This document shows positions 44,590 to 56,644 of a stretch of 64,000 nt of DNA, piece by piece. Numbering within the stretch: the first letter of the stretch is position 1; each line of letters begins with the position of its first letter. Source of the DNA: Oidiodendron maius Zn (taxonomy: Eukaryota; Ascomycota; Leotiomycetes; Myxotrichaceae). The stretch is taken from the NCBI GenBank assembly GCA_000827325.1, contig KN832875.1, positions 1,612,001 to 1,676,000 on the forward strand, given 5' to 3'. A program made the position numbers and the translations under genes. The notes below the pieces were generated by a model, which was given only the letters and a program-made list of their open reading frames with translations, ran no database searches and was not told the origin of the DNA.

Positions 44590-44936
44590 TGCGGCTATCA
44601 CGGCATTGTTCAATGGCAGGATTGTTGATACTGGGAGTTCCAGCTTGGAGAAATTTTGGCGGGACCTGCAACAGCCCAACAGCAACACAGCCTCGTCTCG
44701 ATAGCACGAGCCACTGGATCACACACACAATCCTCAAACTAAAGGAACCCGTTTATACGATTTCCTATCTGCAAGTCTCCCTATCTATTAAAGAAATTAC
44801 GGGCTAAATCTCTTCCCCTTGAGAATGCCTCCGCAAATATTAAATAATGCCTACGACTGGCCTTGTTGCTTTTCACGACAACGGATGGGTTAGTTAGTTT
44901 GTTTGTTTGTTCATTACTCTAAAAAAAAAGGTACGT
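44590..44936. other. Intergenic, upstream of JIP5
   Basis: JIP5 promoter side, ending with a simple GTTT/TTAG-rich repeat tract (44890-44912) and an A-run next to the tRNA relic. Confidence 0.4.
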
Positions 44937-45008
44937 TGCATGGGCCGGGAATCGAAACCGGGGCCATCGAAACTGCTTGGCAACGATGGATTTTTACACC
45001 ACAGACGC
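44937..45008 (-). pseudogene. tRNA-Gly(GCC) relic, copy 2
   Basis: The minus strand repeats the copy at 5411: anticodon stem CATCG/CGATG, loop TTGCCA with anticodon GCC, a 7-nt intron-like insertion (AGCAGTT versus AACAGTT), and a T-arm with G53 changed (here to T). The D-loop again lacks the conserved GG (TGTGGTGTAAAAATCC). The acceptor arms no longer pair well (GCGTCTG versus CCCATGC). The trailer AACGTACCTT plus a long T-run is shared with copy 1. Not functional by these defects. Confidence 0.7.
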
Positions 45009-45091
45009 GCCTGTCATTTATTTCCGAAATCCCGTATTTCGGTCTATGAAACAGCGTGTATTTCTACGATTCCCCCCACCCCCCCTTACCC

Positions 45092-45214
45092 AACGCCTCC
45101 CTTGAATTAGAGGATATGCTTTGGGATACTGGCGCACAAGGTTGCGTGATCACTGAAGATCAGATACCAGAGAAATTTCGCCAGGAGCTCCAAAAGCCAG
45201 AGCATGACCCATAG
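45092..45214 (+). pseudogene. Aspartic-protease-like coding fragment (DTGAQ motif)
   Basis: A short plus frame reads LELEDMLWDTGAQGCVITEDQIPEKF (in two overlapping parts) and stops at 45212. DTGAQ with a hydrophobic lead and following CVIT resembles the catalytic strand of retropepsin-like aspartic proteases found in retroelements and some fungal genes. The rest of such a protein is absent on both sides. It lies about 85 bp from the tRNA relic. Likely a broken piece of a gene or retroelement. Confidence 0.5.
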
Positions 45215-45444
45215 TCCTGAATTTCAGCATATACACTACTGGATTAAGCGCTAAAGGCTAATAATTGTAGGTAGTGTTTATATAAATTACAGCGCCAGAG
45301 GGTATTAAAAATGAAATAAGGTTATTAACCGAAAGGAAATCGAGCTCAATGTGTTCGAAATTGTCTCTTAAGGTAGTGAGAGTGAGGAGTAAATACTGGT
45401 GTTGGCCGGGAAGGATTTGTCATCTTCCTCTGCATCTATACCTT

Positions 45445-45924
45445 TCAGCCGTAATGACCTGACACAACTGGGAGTACCCTCTCCGTATATCTAGCACGAG
45501 TCTTGATATGGTAGGGTTGGCGATACGGTAACTCCATCATCTCTTTCGCCATCTTTCGCAAAGCCTCCTTTGATGTCGTTGACTGTGGTGGATCTAAATG
45601 CTTTGCAAAACGTGTTCGGATTGGAGAACATGTACTTGGGCTAGGGCTGGGAAAGTGAGACTCTGGAATAGGATTTTCTAGCGCCATCTTCTTAATAAGT
45701 TCACGTCTCTCCTTTGTTTGTTCTGGAAAGATCATGGTCTTTTGGTCGATTTGTTGCAGTGCGTCTGCTGCGATAGCGATTGTCGTGGACCACGTTGCAT
45801 TTGGCCGACCTGTGTCTATCGTTATCATCGCATCTGGGGCCGCGTACAGTACCTGCTCGGCGACCTGTCGAAGGAGACAATGCAGGGGGAGCGTGACTAG
45901 GTGATGGTTTACTGGCGTAGACAT
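45445..45924 (-). CDS. Hypothetical protein, 159 residues
   Basis: An uninterrupted frame with ATG start at 45924 and a plausible composition. It begins MSTPVNHHLVTLPLHCLLRQ, has a charged helical middle (QTKERRELIKKMALENP) and a second charged helix (KEALRKMAKEMMELPYRQP). It has no recognised domain, signal peptide or membrane span. It sits in a patch of decayed DNA between tRNA relics, so it may be a lineage-specific gene or chance. No intron seen. Confidence is moderate to low. Confidence 0.4.
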   Translation of the reverse strand: MSTPVNHHLVTLPLHCLLRQVAEQVLYAAPDAMITIDTGRPNATWSTTIAIAADALQQIDQKTMIFPEQTKERRELIKKMALENPIPESHFPSPSPSTCSPIRTRFAKHLDPPQSTTSKEALRKMAKEMMELPYRQPYHIKTRARYTERVLPVVSGHYG

Positions 45925-46809
45925 GGTGGAGCTTGTGAATGCGAGATGCTACAGAGAAAAGTTATCAGGACTGCCATTAACCTTTTATAAATGGATAGAA
46001 GCTGTGACTCACTTTCAAGTAAGAACTCCGAGGGCTTGTTGGACTTTTGGAGATGACACACAGGTAGCGAATTACCCGTACATTGTATAAGCTTGTAACG
46101 GTTGGGTGTACGAAGTCTAGTGAGGTACCGTTAGTTGCTACCAAAAAAGTGAAGGGGAACTAGCGATACAATCGCAAAAGGGTCTCTGGTAGACGTTACT
46201 TCGTATTAGGTTTGTCTCTGAGACCTTGCCTTAGGCAACGTTGCAAGGTCTATCAGTGCGCGGGTCCAACGGTTGCAAATTATTTATGTACTTGTGTTCC
46301 GGATTTCGGGCTCCCTGTTCTCGAGAGCGGGTCTCTGGATTCAGCTTGAAATACGGGGAACTTAGAATCCTAGAGAGCAGGCGGGTAGAGGCAGATAGCT
46401 ATTGACGCCTACTTTTGCGCTACTGCATACTGGAAACACAGCCCCGAAACCCATTATAGGGATATAGATAATCAGAAGGGTATATAGCCTTATCGCCGCT
46501 AGAAACGAGGAACCAACTCTGGGAAATCATGAATATAACTTTGGGAATGGGACTGAGCTGCTACAATGGATTCTACAGTACCACTAAACCACGGATGCAT
46601 GTTGTTGTATCGGATGGGTTAGCACTGCCCCCTAAACACCACAACACTACCCCCCCTGTCACGCTCAACTTGACTTTGCCTGAGTGGCAGGAAGTATAGC
46701 AACTAGTATGTTGATCCCCTTTCCTCCTCTTCTAGACGATAATCACGGGCAATTCATTAGATGCGAATGATGATGTAGACGACTGCTTTGCCGGTGATTA
46801 CTTATTTCC
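45925..46809. other. Intergenic, decayed patch
   Basis: About 900 bp. It holds an imperfect hairpin (46221-46251, arms AGACCTTGC and GCAAGGTCT) and the tRNA-Gly 5' half listed separately. No gene supported. Confidence 0.4.
46558..46598 (-). pseudogene. tRNA-Gly 5'-half relic, copy 3
   Basis: The minus strand reads GCATCCGTGGTTTAGTGGTA, a complete tRNA-Gly acceptor 5' strand and D-arm with intact box A, then AGAATCCATTGTAG, matching the start of the anticodon stem of the other relics. The T-arm and acceptor 3' strand are missing. It is only the 5' half of a tRNA-Gly-like sequence. Confidence 0.55.
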
Positions 46810-49800
46810 TCAGCCTTTGGATCCGGCTGTCTTCAGTTCTTTCTTGGTCGGGAGTTTTTGCTTCTTTCGTTGACTTCGTGTTTTTCTCTCCTTATTCTGC
46901 TCAATATCACCTTGCTTGCGCTTCTTAGCGGCCGTCTTAGGTACTGTCTTTGTCGGCAATTTTGGTTTCAGCTCCTCTGAGTTTTGTGGCGCTTCCAGAG
47001 CCTCCTCACCCCATCTCTTGGTTCCTGCTTTAGGTGCTTTCTTTGCAGGCCCGGGTTTCAGTTCCTGTAGATTTTGTGGTATTTCTGGTGTATTTTCTCC
47101 CGAGTTCTTGACAGTTCCGTTAGGTGCCACTTCAACCCCATCATCCTTGGATTCAGTGCCTGTTAGCTTTTGTGGCGTGTCTGCAGGGGCCGAAAAATTC
47201 CCCGGCGTGTTAGCAGATGCTGAGGAAGGCACCTTTGTTACCTGAGCGGGAGGATTGAAGGTAGGCTTCTCCTCTGGTGCTGCAATTGCTGGTTTCAATA
47301 AAAATTCACCCCTTCCTGCAAGTTGAACCTCTTCCTGCTCTGAAATAGTCCCTCTATGGAGAAAATGGAGCCTTAAATCTATACCACCGTCCCTCTCGAG
47401 GCTGAGTTCCTGGTCACACCTCTCGCCCTTGTAGTCCAGAAGAGGGCACCTTAAGATAGCCTGAGCGTCGCCAGCAGCTTTGGCTGATTGGTTTTGAGCA
47501 GCAAACTCAGTTTCTAGTGCGTTGCTATGCGAATCTGCTTTCTCTGATGCTCCTGCTAATCTCATATTGTCAGCTTATTTATCTCGTAAATTAGCTCCTA
47601 AGTGAGAAAGTAGGAAATGGGAAACTGTTTCAGAAAGTTTGGCAAATGAGGCGCTGCAACTATGTTTGAAAGTTTGGATACGCAACAAACGAACCTGCAA
47701 ACTGAGACGAATTAGGAGATTGTACGAGAAGCTTGCTGAGCCGACATGACCGTTTGTGATTACATTTTTCAGTACTGTCAAGCTCGAAGAGGTCCGTAGA
47801 ACAGCGACCACAAAACCTCCTTTTAACTCCTCGCGGAATTACGCATCGAGAGGCATGTCTTTCAATCTGAGCATTATTAAATGTCGTGATATCCAGACCG
47901 CACTTCGTACAGAATAATTTGCTAGTTGCTGGTACTGTTTCCTGACAGTCTCTTGTATGCAGAGTCTTTTGAGTCTTTGTCTGATTAGAAGTATCTTTAC
48001 CGCAATATTCGCAGAAGATAGGTTCAGGATCACCGTTCTTCCTTTCGGGTGCGTCACGGCAAACTTGCCGGTGATGTACAAGCTCTTCCTTAGTACATTT
48101 GTATTCGTGAAAACCACATTTATCACAGTATTGGACTACATGAGGACCGTGCTTGAGGCAATGATCAATAATTGACTCAGGACGCATAGTCGAAAAGTCT
48201 TTATCGCATGCAGGGCATTGGAGTTCTCGCCAGGAGTTTTGCATAGCCGTTGTAACTGTCCTAGCCGTATGCCATTGTAAGTGGGCGCGCTTCTGATCCA
48301 TAGACAAGAACGCCCAGTTTTCACTTCCACACAGTGGGCATTCTCCAGCTTCTTGTATCTGCTTGATATGCTCCTGTTTGTGCTCTCGGATACTGCTATT
48401 ATTGTGATTCCTAAATGCTGTGTTACAGATGTCACAACACCACATCCTCTCCAAGACCTTGTTTCGGAGAGTTTGATTCTCATCCAGCAGTTCATCAAAA
48501 TCTGAAGGTGTAATTCGCTGTGCATACACTGTGGGAAAGTTCTGGCCGACTTTGAGCTGAAGTTCGCGACTAGGCCCATATACCGGTGCCGCTGGTAGCT
48601 TGCCCGGTATGACAGCTTTTTGATCTTTGAAATAGGACTGTTGTTTGAGATTGTCTTGGTACTCCTCGTTGGCCAGCCAAGATATATATTTGGGAACTGT
48701 TGCCTTCGCAGCCATTGGCTTCACGATCCTTGTCCTATTGAATTCTGGGATTCTAGGAGCAGTGGCACGATTATTTGACCTACGGTTATTTACGAAACTG
48801 CCGGCGGCAACATTATGGGCATCATCTGCGAGAGGAATGGGTGTATCTTTTTCAGCTGGTGGAGCTACAATCATTTTAGCCGAAAGCTTGGGTTGCGGCA
48901 GATATCCAGGTATGGTAAACTTGGATTGCTGCGATGAGTTTTGGAGACCCCATTTACTTGTTGTGTCAAGCACTGTAATGATAAGTTATCGAAGTACAAA
49001 ATGTGGTAGATCTTCTTACCATAATTAACATTCATATTCTTCTTCACTGCAAGGTGATTGCTATGAAGCCAGTCATATATATATAGGCGCCAGTCATCCT
49101 CCGTTGTATCTTTGTTAATGATGAATCGAATTTCTCGTCCAGGAAGTGATGGCATTTCTGTAATGCAAAATGAATTGTATGAGCCGGTTTCGCTCCAAAG
49201 TGTACCGAGTGCTCTCTTGAAGCTCTGTAAAGACTGGTCTGTTTGACTGTCCCACTCCGTTGCGTTCTGAGCAGCATCAATATCATGGAGATAGAATGTT
49301 TCCCACTCTGGGCGAAACCATATAGTATGGCTCTGTGATGAGCCTTTGAAAAACTTCTTTAGACCATTACATGCCTGCTCAATTGGCTTATGCTTGATGA
49401 CCGCCGAGTTCCCGTTATTTTTTCTAGATCGCCCATTCTCCCAGATTCTGAATGAGCCTGGAAGTGGTCTATCGCTAAGATACGACTCCGACATACTAAG
49501 GATTTCTTGCGCAAGCTCTAAGTGATTGCCCGAAAGCACAGTTGAAAAAGAATTGCTTCCAGCCATTTGGATAGTGGTATGAGTAGAATGCGCCGGGGAG
49601 GGCAGGGAGTGCACAACAGGTCGGAAAGTGAGGTTGTATTTGAGAGAGGCTCCATGATTCCGATCATACTTAACCAACTCCCAAAATCTGTTCTCGACAC
49701 ACTCCAACCCATCAAGCCCCAAGCTAAAGCTATGAAGATGGAGCTCCTTCTTTCGTCGATCTTCTTCGTAGCACAGAAGACGCATTGCTTTAACAAAGTC

Positions 49801-51562
49801 TGGTTGGATTTGGTTAATACCACAATTTGCCAAAGTGTCCTGATCTGATGGGATCTTCCAATAGGCAGTCCCACGTTTGTGTACATTGATTCGAACAATG
49901 TCTCTTGCGGTTTCACTCGGCTCCAGTGCATCTGAGACCTTACCACCGCGTCGAACGAACACCTTCCATTGTTGATTGGTCTCGAGATATGGCAAGACAG
50001 TGTTCAAGAACAAATTTGGCCAGTTTGCCTGAGCCAGATTTATCACAAGTTTTTCCTGACTCGTTTTGACCGGAACATCAACGTCAAAGCTCCAAGTAGT
50101 CTTCGATTCATTTACCGGATATTGATCAGTAAGGACGAGTGCGGCCTCAAGGAACGACTCGGGCGTATTTTCAGCGAGCAGCTTTCCACAATACCCATAT
50201 ATATAGCCGTTTGCGGCTCTCGCAGGTGGGATTAGCTTAATCGTTTGTTTGGATTTCTTTCCCACCTTCCACATCAGCTTGTCTGCTTTAGAGGTATTCG
50301 TAAACTTGGCACTGTTCTCATTCTTCATAACTTTCATCTTCTCTTCTACGGTGCCAAACCAAGCGTTAACCGGGCGTAAAGAGTTATATCCAGATGGCCC
50401 AGGTTTGGATGAGTTATTCTTGTGTCCAGTATTCTTCGTCACATCCTGATCAATAATTACCTTCTTGCCCTCATTTCCATATAAAAATCGTTGGGGCTCA
50501 ACTTGCAGTTCGGCGCCCGACCCTGCCCCGCCACGGACACTCACTGTCGACGAACCAGGGTAAATCGAGCGTATGTGACGGTAGTGGCGACTACTAGTCT
50601 GCTTCGTTGAATTGGGAGGATATGGTGACGATAGGGCTTGATTAGGTTTATTGCCTCTATTGGCATCACTTTTGGTAAGGACGACGTGTCGGTGTTGATA
50701 ATCACGTTTTGGCCCTACTTCGTCAGTTCACTTCCCACAGCAACGCGGTGAGTTCATACTTACGACGCAGCATGGGGTAGCCGAAGCTCCTATCGTTGTA
50801 ATAGTCTAGGAATTCCAACGGTCTCTCGGCATAGAGGATTCGTTGAATGGCGGGCTCAGGCTCTGGGTCATCCGGCGGATCATCCTCATCCACGCAAATA
50901 CCACACCTCTCAATATTTTTAATCGTCACGGGTTCAACAGGAAGCCCAAATTTAAGCATGGTCAATTTAGTTGCTAGGTTGTCCTTGGCGCCGTAGAATC
51001 TTGCTCCCGGTTGGAAATGGGCTTTGTACTCCTTTGCGTTCTCAAGCTGAACTTGCAGTAATGGACCGTCTTCCAGAGGAGGGAGGAGCAATTGCTTCTG
51101 TACAGCTTCGATCTCGGCATCAATAACATCAGAAACACTGTTCGCGGCAAGTAGCGATCGAAACTTCTCTCGCTGATCCGTCCATACCTTGTCGGTTGGG
51201 TTGATGTCCGGGTTCCATTTCAGCTTGCGGTTTGGATTCTTCATTGCCTTTTCAGCCGCTCGCTCAATCTGCTCAGTATAAGCAGCATCTAAAGCTTCCC
51301 TTAAAGTTTTATCTATCTCCTCCTGGCTAAGGTCCCTCGCAGTTTGAGCCGGTTGGGCCGGGTCAGTCGCATTAGGCTCTGTCATCCTTTCAGGCAGAGC
51401 TACTGAGACTCTGTCCTTAGCTGGAGGTGATGAGATATAGTTCTCGAATATGCGGCGATAGAACGGTTTGCTGGCAGTTGCAGTTCCACCATTGCAGCTT
51501 AGTGCAGGGTTTGTATTAGTTCCATGCGTTCGCCCGACGTGATTTACAGCAGCTTGCGCCAT
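46810..51562 (-). CDS. Large multi-zinc-finger protein of unknown function (about 1447 residues)
   Basis: Four exons, 51562-50764, 50543-49020, 48972-47695 and 47552-46810, all in phase, with introns of 220, 47, 142 bp (the first is long for this window). Start MAQAAVNHVG is the first ATG of the frame. Residues 1-260 are charged helices ending in ERCGICVDEDDPP and LDYYNDRSFGYPMLRL. Residues 270-770 form an unfamiliar domain (PVNAWFGTVEEKMKVMKN, IPSDQDTLANCGI, FCITEMPSLPGREIRF). Residues about 950-1195 hold some eight C2H2/C2HC fingers (CCDIC, CPLCG, CPACDKDFS, CDKCG, CEYCGK, CTKCGLD, CGRCS). The last exon has another CPLLDY...CDQEL finger and a lysine-rich, nuclear-type tail. Probably a nuclear nucleic-acid-binding protein. 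The 5' splice link (50763-50544) is the least certain; it could be two genes. Confidence 0.72.
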
Positions 51563-52128
51563 TATCCAGTACGAGAAGAGAATGAGTGATGCATTTGAGT
51601 AAATGGGAACAAGGTCAAGAAAGGTATCAGAATCAATCCACGACACATTCTTCAACGGTTAAAGTAACTGGAATTCGGTCCTTTAGCCATTGCCCCAACG
51701 AAAGAAGACAACTGGATCTACGTAGGAATGAAGGCTCAACCAGTGGGAGGCTTCCAAAGCATCAGGCAGTCCGCAAACGTAAATAAATACAGATTCCTCA
51801 GCTGAATGCAAAATCATCCTTGAGCCGTCCTTGGCATGCTTTGAACTTTCAAAAGCGTTCTTTGTCTCAAGTGCATTCCACAAGCAGGTAACCGCGGGCG
51901 GAAGACGGGGCCTGGTGCATCTCAGGTAAAGGATGAGTATGCAGATTTAGCGGTGCACCAGATGCACGTATTTGTTTTTGCTTTATTCCCAAAGGGAGGA
52001 ATGTTTTGCGAAGGAGAATCAGGCGGCAGTCTGTAAAGATGCAACGTATTGCTCAGCTATACTGAGTATTTCTAATTATTTGTCTCAGTTGCAATTCATT
52101 CTTAAGGTGAATACCTCAAATTTAGGAT
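51563..52128. other. Intergenic, between zinc-finger gene and NUP permease
   Basis: Promoter side of the zinc-finger gene and 3' flank of the permease gene (same strand). Nothing else seen. Confidence 0.4.
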
Positions 52129-53441
52129 TTAAATTACACGCGCAGTCTTATACGCATCTCTTCTGGTTAAGCCCCTCTTCAGCGGCTGTCCATCCTTCGC
52201 ATATCCTACTCCTCCAAACACTGAGCCTGGCCCAAAGTCCGGCTTGCCGCCCAACGTGCCAAAAATATCCCCGATATAATTCGAGGGCTTAATACCCTTC
52301 TTGAACGTCTTCTCCCAGCCTTCGAGAATGCCTTTTACAACGGGCGTTCCGGCAAGGTAGATATTGTTGATGGCGGGCTCAAATGAACCCTGGTTCGCGT
52401 ACATCAGATTGTCAACGTCAGACTGGCCTGGGTAGGGACGATCGAAGTCAGAGGCGGTGCGCATGACGATAATGCGAGCAAAGTCAACAGTCTTCCGGAT
52501 TGCGGCGCGCAGCAAGACTTCCAGGGTCGCGTTATCTTCTTGCGCGGTAGTGCAATAAATGCCAGAGCCATTTGTGAACAGCGTCGTGGTATTCTCGAAT
52601 GCCTCTCCTAGAATTTTCCCAGAGAAGTACACATCACTAGTTACAACATCACAGCACAGGATACTGGGGGCCTTGCGAGCCTCCGGATAGGCGTAGTTTG
52701 AGCGGTAGGCTTGTGAGATGGAGGAATCATTCAACTTCGCAGTCTTTGCGAACCCGACAGCGATGTCGCGCAGGTCCTCATTGACCTCGAAGACCTCAGT
52801 TCCGTAAATTGATTGTGGGTATTGATCTGGTGCGAAAGAGCCCAAGGGAATGTATCCGGTACTGAAGTTATCCGGTATCTCTCTCGCGTCGAATTCATAC
52901 TGCAGAGCGACCTGGATGGCGTATTTGGAGAAGGCAACTGCACCAATTGTGCCGTATTTCGGGTTTACGCCGGCGATTCCTGCGATCATAAAATACGTTT
53001 CCTTCAGATCGAACGCCGGAAATTGTACAAGTGCGCTGATCGTGGTAGCAGCATTGATTTCTGATTCTCCAGTGGTGACCTGGCACACAGAGCCATCCTC
53101 AAGGCAGTGAACTTGGGGGTAGAGGGGAGAGAGGCCTGGAATAGTGATATTTCGCGCGAGGAGGTTTCCAATTGAGCCGGGTGTGTGGGCATTGGAGTAC
53201 CAGATGTCGGCTTCAGGCTCAAACTAGAAGGAATCCGATCAGCAGGAGCGTTTTCAGGGAATGAGGCGCTACGAACCATTGATATAATGAAGACCTTAGG
53301 AGCGATGACAGGGCAGCCCTGTATGGCGAGATCAAAATCAATAGCAGCATTTATGAACACATCATATTTGCATTTGTCGACCTGCGAGGCAGAGACAAAA
53401 GCAGCTACAGCCAGCAAGGAAGAAAGAATGTAGAACCGCAT
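52129..53441 (-). CDS. Purine nucleoside permease (NUP family)
   Basis: Exons 53441-53277 and 53223-52129, with a 53-nt GTTCGT...TTCTAG intron, give 419 residues. ATG 53441 starts a clear signal peptide (MRFYILSSLLAVAAFVSA). Family blocks are VIAPKVFIISMFEPEADIWY at the splice, LCPQVHCLEDGSVCQVTTGESEINAA (quoted in part), YFMIAGIAGVNPKYGTIGAV, ALQYEFDAREIP, GYIPLGSFAPDQYPQ, and near the end VVMRTASDFDRPYPGQ. NUP proteins were first described in Candida as purine nucleoside transporters, yet their fold is like nucleoside phosphorylases and they lack many membrane spans. A secreted or membrane-linked nucleoside-binding role is likely. Confidence 0.88.
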
Positions 53442-54353
53442 CCCAACTTTAGCAACAGCTTGCAATGACCAAAAAATCGGGTTGACAGGCTCAAATCAAA
53501 GCAAACGAGCCTTGTACCAGTACACTTGTACTTGTATGCACCTGATGTCCCCATGGATAAAAGCAAAAGGGCGGGACGCAAAGAGGAAGGTGCTAGAAAC
53601 AGAATACTCAGCAATCCAGTAAGGCAAATTATCTCTTGCCTCCGTAGATAACGATGGATCTGCATATCAGTATCCCGGTGACAGAGTCCCATGGCGGCGC
53701 AGGGTGACTATGGCACTAGACTAAACTCGACTCTAATTGCAACCCTAGCTACTTATCTTTCCCTCACCCCATTGGTTTCCCTGGGTCGAGTGCACTGCGT
53801 GGCAGGCCCAATCCAGGAACAGCGCGGGAGTTAGTAGACTGACAGGGCCAGGTCTTAGGCAGGCTGTCGGGCAAGGAGAAAAGAAATCGCGGCTCGTTGG
53901 CTGATCCGGAAGCACGCGAGATAGTTGACCCGCGCCCCCAGCGGTAATTCCCGGATTAGGAATCTCGTTTCCCGAGGCTTTGGATAAGAGTTTTGATAAA
54001 TATCAAGCAAATCCTTTACGTACGACAGTGTTGTATAGTGGTTATGCCAAGCTTGAGCGCAACCCCGGACCAACTGAGCAGTAGAGATTACCCTCCGTAT
54101 CGCTGTGGGCTTCGCGTTTAATATTAATTAGTCACGCCTAAGAAAACAGATTTGGCGTAATGTAAATGATCATATTACGGCCGCCATGCTGTATCCGTTT
54201 GATGTGAACCCCCAGGAAAATGCATTCGGACAGCCCCCTTTTATCCGTGTCATTATCAAGTCGTATCCCCAATTAATCTCACTGCCAGTAGAATGCCCTC
54301 TTCCTGCAGCCCTATGTGTACAATCCCCGGAAGTCCAGGTGACGATCCTCCTG
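53442..54353. other. Convergent/upstream intergenic region
   Basis: About 0.9 kb upstream of the NUP gene and downstream of IKS1. No supported gene. Confidence 0.4.
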
Positions 54354-56644
54354 TCATGAGTTAGCCCGCTCCCCATTCTCAATTGCTCCCTCGCCCCAAC
54401 GCCAACCTCCATCCAATCCCCTCTCTCTGCACAATCCACTACCTAGCCTCACGGCCCCCCACAGGACTGCTGCATGTGTTACTGCAAGTATTGTTGTTGC
54501 TTTCCCCCCAATCTTTGTGCGCAGTGCCAGCTCTAGCGCCGCAAGCGCCATCAGTGGGTACCAGACGACTTCTTTCATCGCCGCAGGTTGGCAAGGTTGT
54601 GTTATCGAAAGCGTTTTCACCAGAAAGATGCCGAGTCCAGCAATCAATTGCAGCGTTTCCCCATTTTCCGACAACCAGAAGAGACCCTGGTGCCTATAAA
54701 TGGCAAGTCGGTGCTGGATTGCTGAGAGGCCAGTCGAAGGTGGCGGCATTAATAAGGGCGTTCGGAGACGGGGGCCGTTTGACTCGCTCGAATGATTATG
54801 CATCTGGGTTTCGGCAGCCAACTGCGATCCTGGAGACGATGACGATGAAGGTTTAGTTGGCGATGGGACATCTTCAATGTCTGCTCCTGATCGGACACGT
54901 TTCGGAGGGGCTCGTTCTAGCTATTATCAGAAACGTTCGACGAAGCAGGAACATGCCCAACTTACCGTGCACAGGTGTTCCTGGCGGCGCCGGAGAATCG
55001 ACTGGCTGGATTATGCGGCCACTTATAGCGCCACTGGCCCCATTCCTATTTCTCGAAGGGGTGTCAAGACCTTTTTCTGTCTGAATAGCCTGAATAATCT
55101 CGTGCGCGGTAGGCCGCTCAGCGGGGTCAAGGGACAATAACCTCTTGAGGAAAGTGTAGAGTTGATTCGGTAACTCGGGACGTTCTCGTCTCTCATCTTG
55201 AAATCCCGACCAGCTACTAATCTCCGCTCTCAGTAAATCCGCGTCCTCAAATTCTTCCTGGATGTTCTCAGTGCTCTCGTACGGCAGCCGTCCGAAGCAC
55301 ATGAAATACAGAATCATGCCGAGACTGAAGATATCTGATTTAGTTGTGAAGTTCCCGTAGTTGCCCAATCGGTCCTGCTTTAGAACTTCAGGCGCACAGT
55401 ACGATATGGTGCCGGTTGCTCCGGTTGACTTCCGAACCACGTTTTCGGGCTGAACCTCTCCAAAGTCACTTATCAAACATCTAAACTCATTCCCATCTCT
55501 ATGGAGGAGACAGTTGCTGGGTTTGAGGTCGCGATGAATGTAGTTAGAGGCATGGAGATGTGCTAGACCAGACGTGATATCTTTGAAGAAAGAGTAAATC
55601 TCCTCAAAAGATAGCTTTCTCTGGGATGGGTTGAGTTCGCCAGGCCTTTCTGATTGTCCCTTCGATCTTCTCCGCATTTGCTCCTTCAGACGCTCCTTCG
55701 TATTTGTAACCGCTGGTCCGCTTCCAATAATATAGTGTAGTAAATCACCAGAGTTGCAATACTGCTGCAGAATGAACGCACACGGGACCGAAGGGCCGAA
55801 TCGACTAAGCTGAACATCTTCAAGCCAGACATGCCGGTAGGATACCAAATTCGGGTGTGATAGGCCTTGCAGAAGTTGTACTTCAATGAGAACTATTCCA
55901 ATCAGCCTCGCATTGCCTCCAATCGTTGAGTGCCGTACCTTTCTCAAGCCATGCATGATCGTCTCCAACCGGTACTCTCTTGCAAGCAAATTGGCCTATA
56001 TTGATTAGCATAAATCACTTAGTTCCCACTAAAACCCATACCAAGAGAAACCCTATCCAGCTCGTGTCTCACCAACAACACCACCCCTCTACCTCCCCGC
56101 CCCAATTCCTTCTCCTCGATAAAAAATCTCTTGAAGTAATTAGGACTAAATGCTTCCTTCTTGATACTATGCCCGGCCTCTGGACTCGGCACGCTCGCAA
56201 CAAACTCCGCGTCAGCCACCGATCCACCAGGGCTACTCGGCACGGACGTTATCGCGGGCTCCACCAGCCGGCGGATCGGGCTCGAAGGGGGAATATCTGT
56301 CCGGGCATTGGCATCGTGGAGCATGCGAAAGTACTCTGGCGAGATGAAGGGAGTAGAGCCACGGCGAGGGCTGGTAGCCTGTCGTTCGGGCGAGGAGCTG
56401 CGGAAAGGTCGGTGGCAAGTAGGGCAATCGGAAAAGGAGGGAGCTGCACCACGGAGGATCAGTTGCTGGGTCTGGGGGTCGCGAATGACAATCGCATCAT
56501 TATGGCGGCTAGAGAGGTTCATTAGTACCGCGCTTGGGCTCAGTCTTCCGAATTGCAAGGGAGTTGCGTCAAAAGTGAATTGAGGACTGAAGCTCACAGG
56601 ACGACCTCGCGACTATCGCGCGACGAGTACGGAACGAGCGACAT
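54354..56644 (-). CDS. IKS1: Serine/threonine protein kinase IKS1
   Basis: Five exons, 56644-56598, 56508-56042, 55995-55939, 55892-54966 and 54916-54354, give 686 residues; introns are 89, 46, 46 and 49 nt. The first exon gives MSLVPYSSRDSREVVLRHND, the usual N-terminus. Kinase motifs: ELGRGGRGVVLLV (about residue 151), the lysine in QFACKRVPVG, YIHRDLKPSNCLL (about 308), LISDFGEVQ, YCAPEVL and SDIFSLGMILYF. The last exon, linked by the 49-nt intron ending GCTAG, adds a tail with hydrophobic segments (LIAGLGIFLVKTL, YPLMALAALELAL, ILAVTHAAVLWGA), suggesting membrane anchoring. Yeast Iks1 is close in length (667) but its substrates are poorly known. Confidence 0.92.

Noticed and set aside
54383-54856. 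157-codon plus frame
   Set aside because: It is the antisense of the last IKS1 exon, which has clear in-phase continuity with the kinase.
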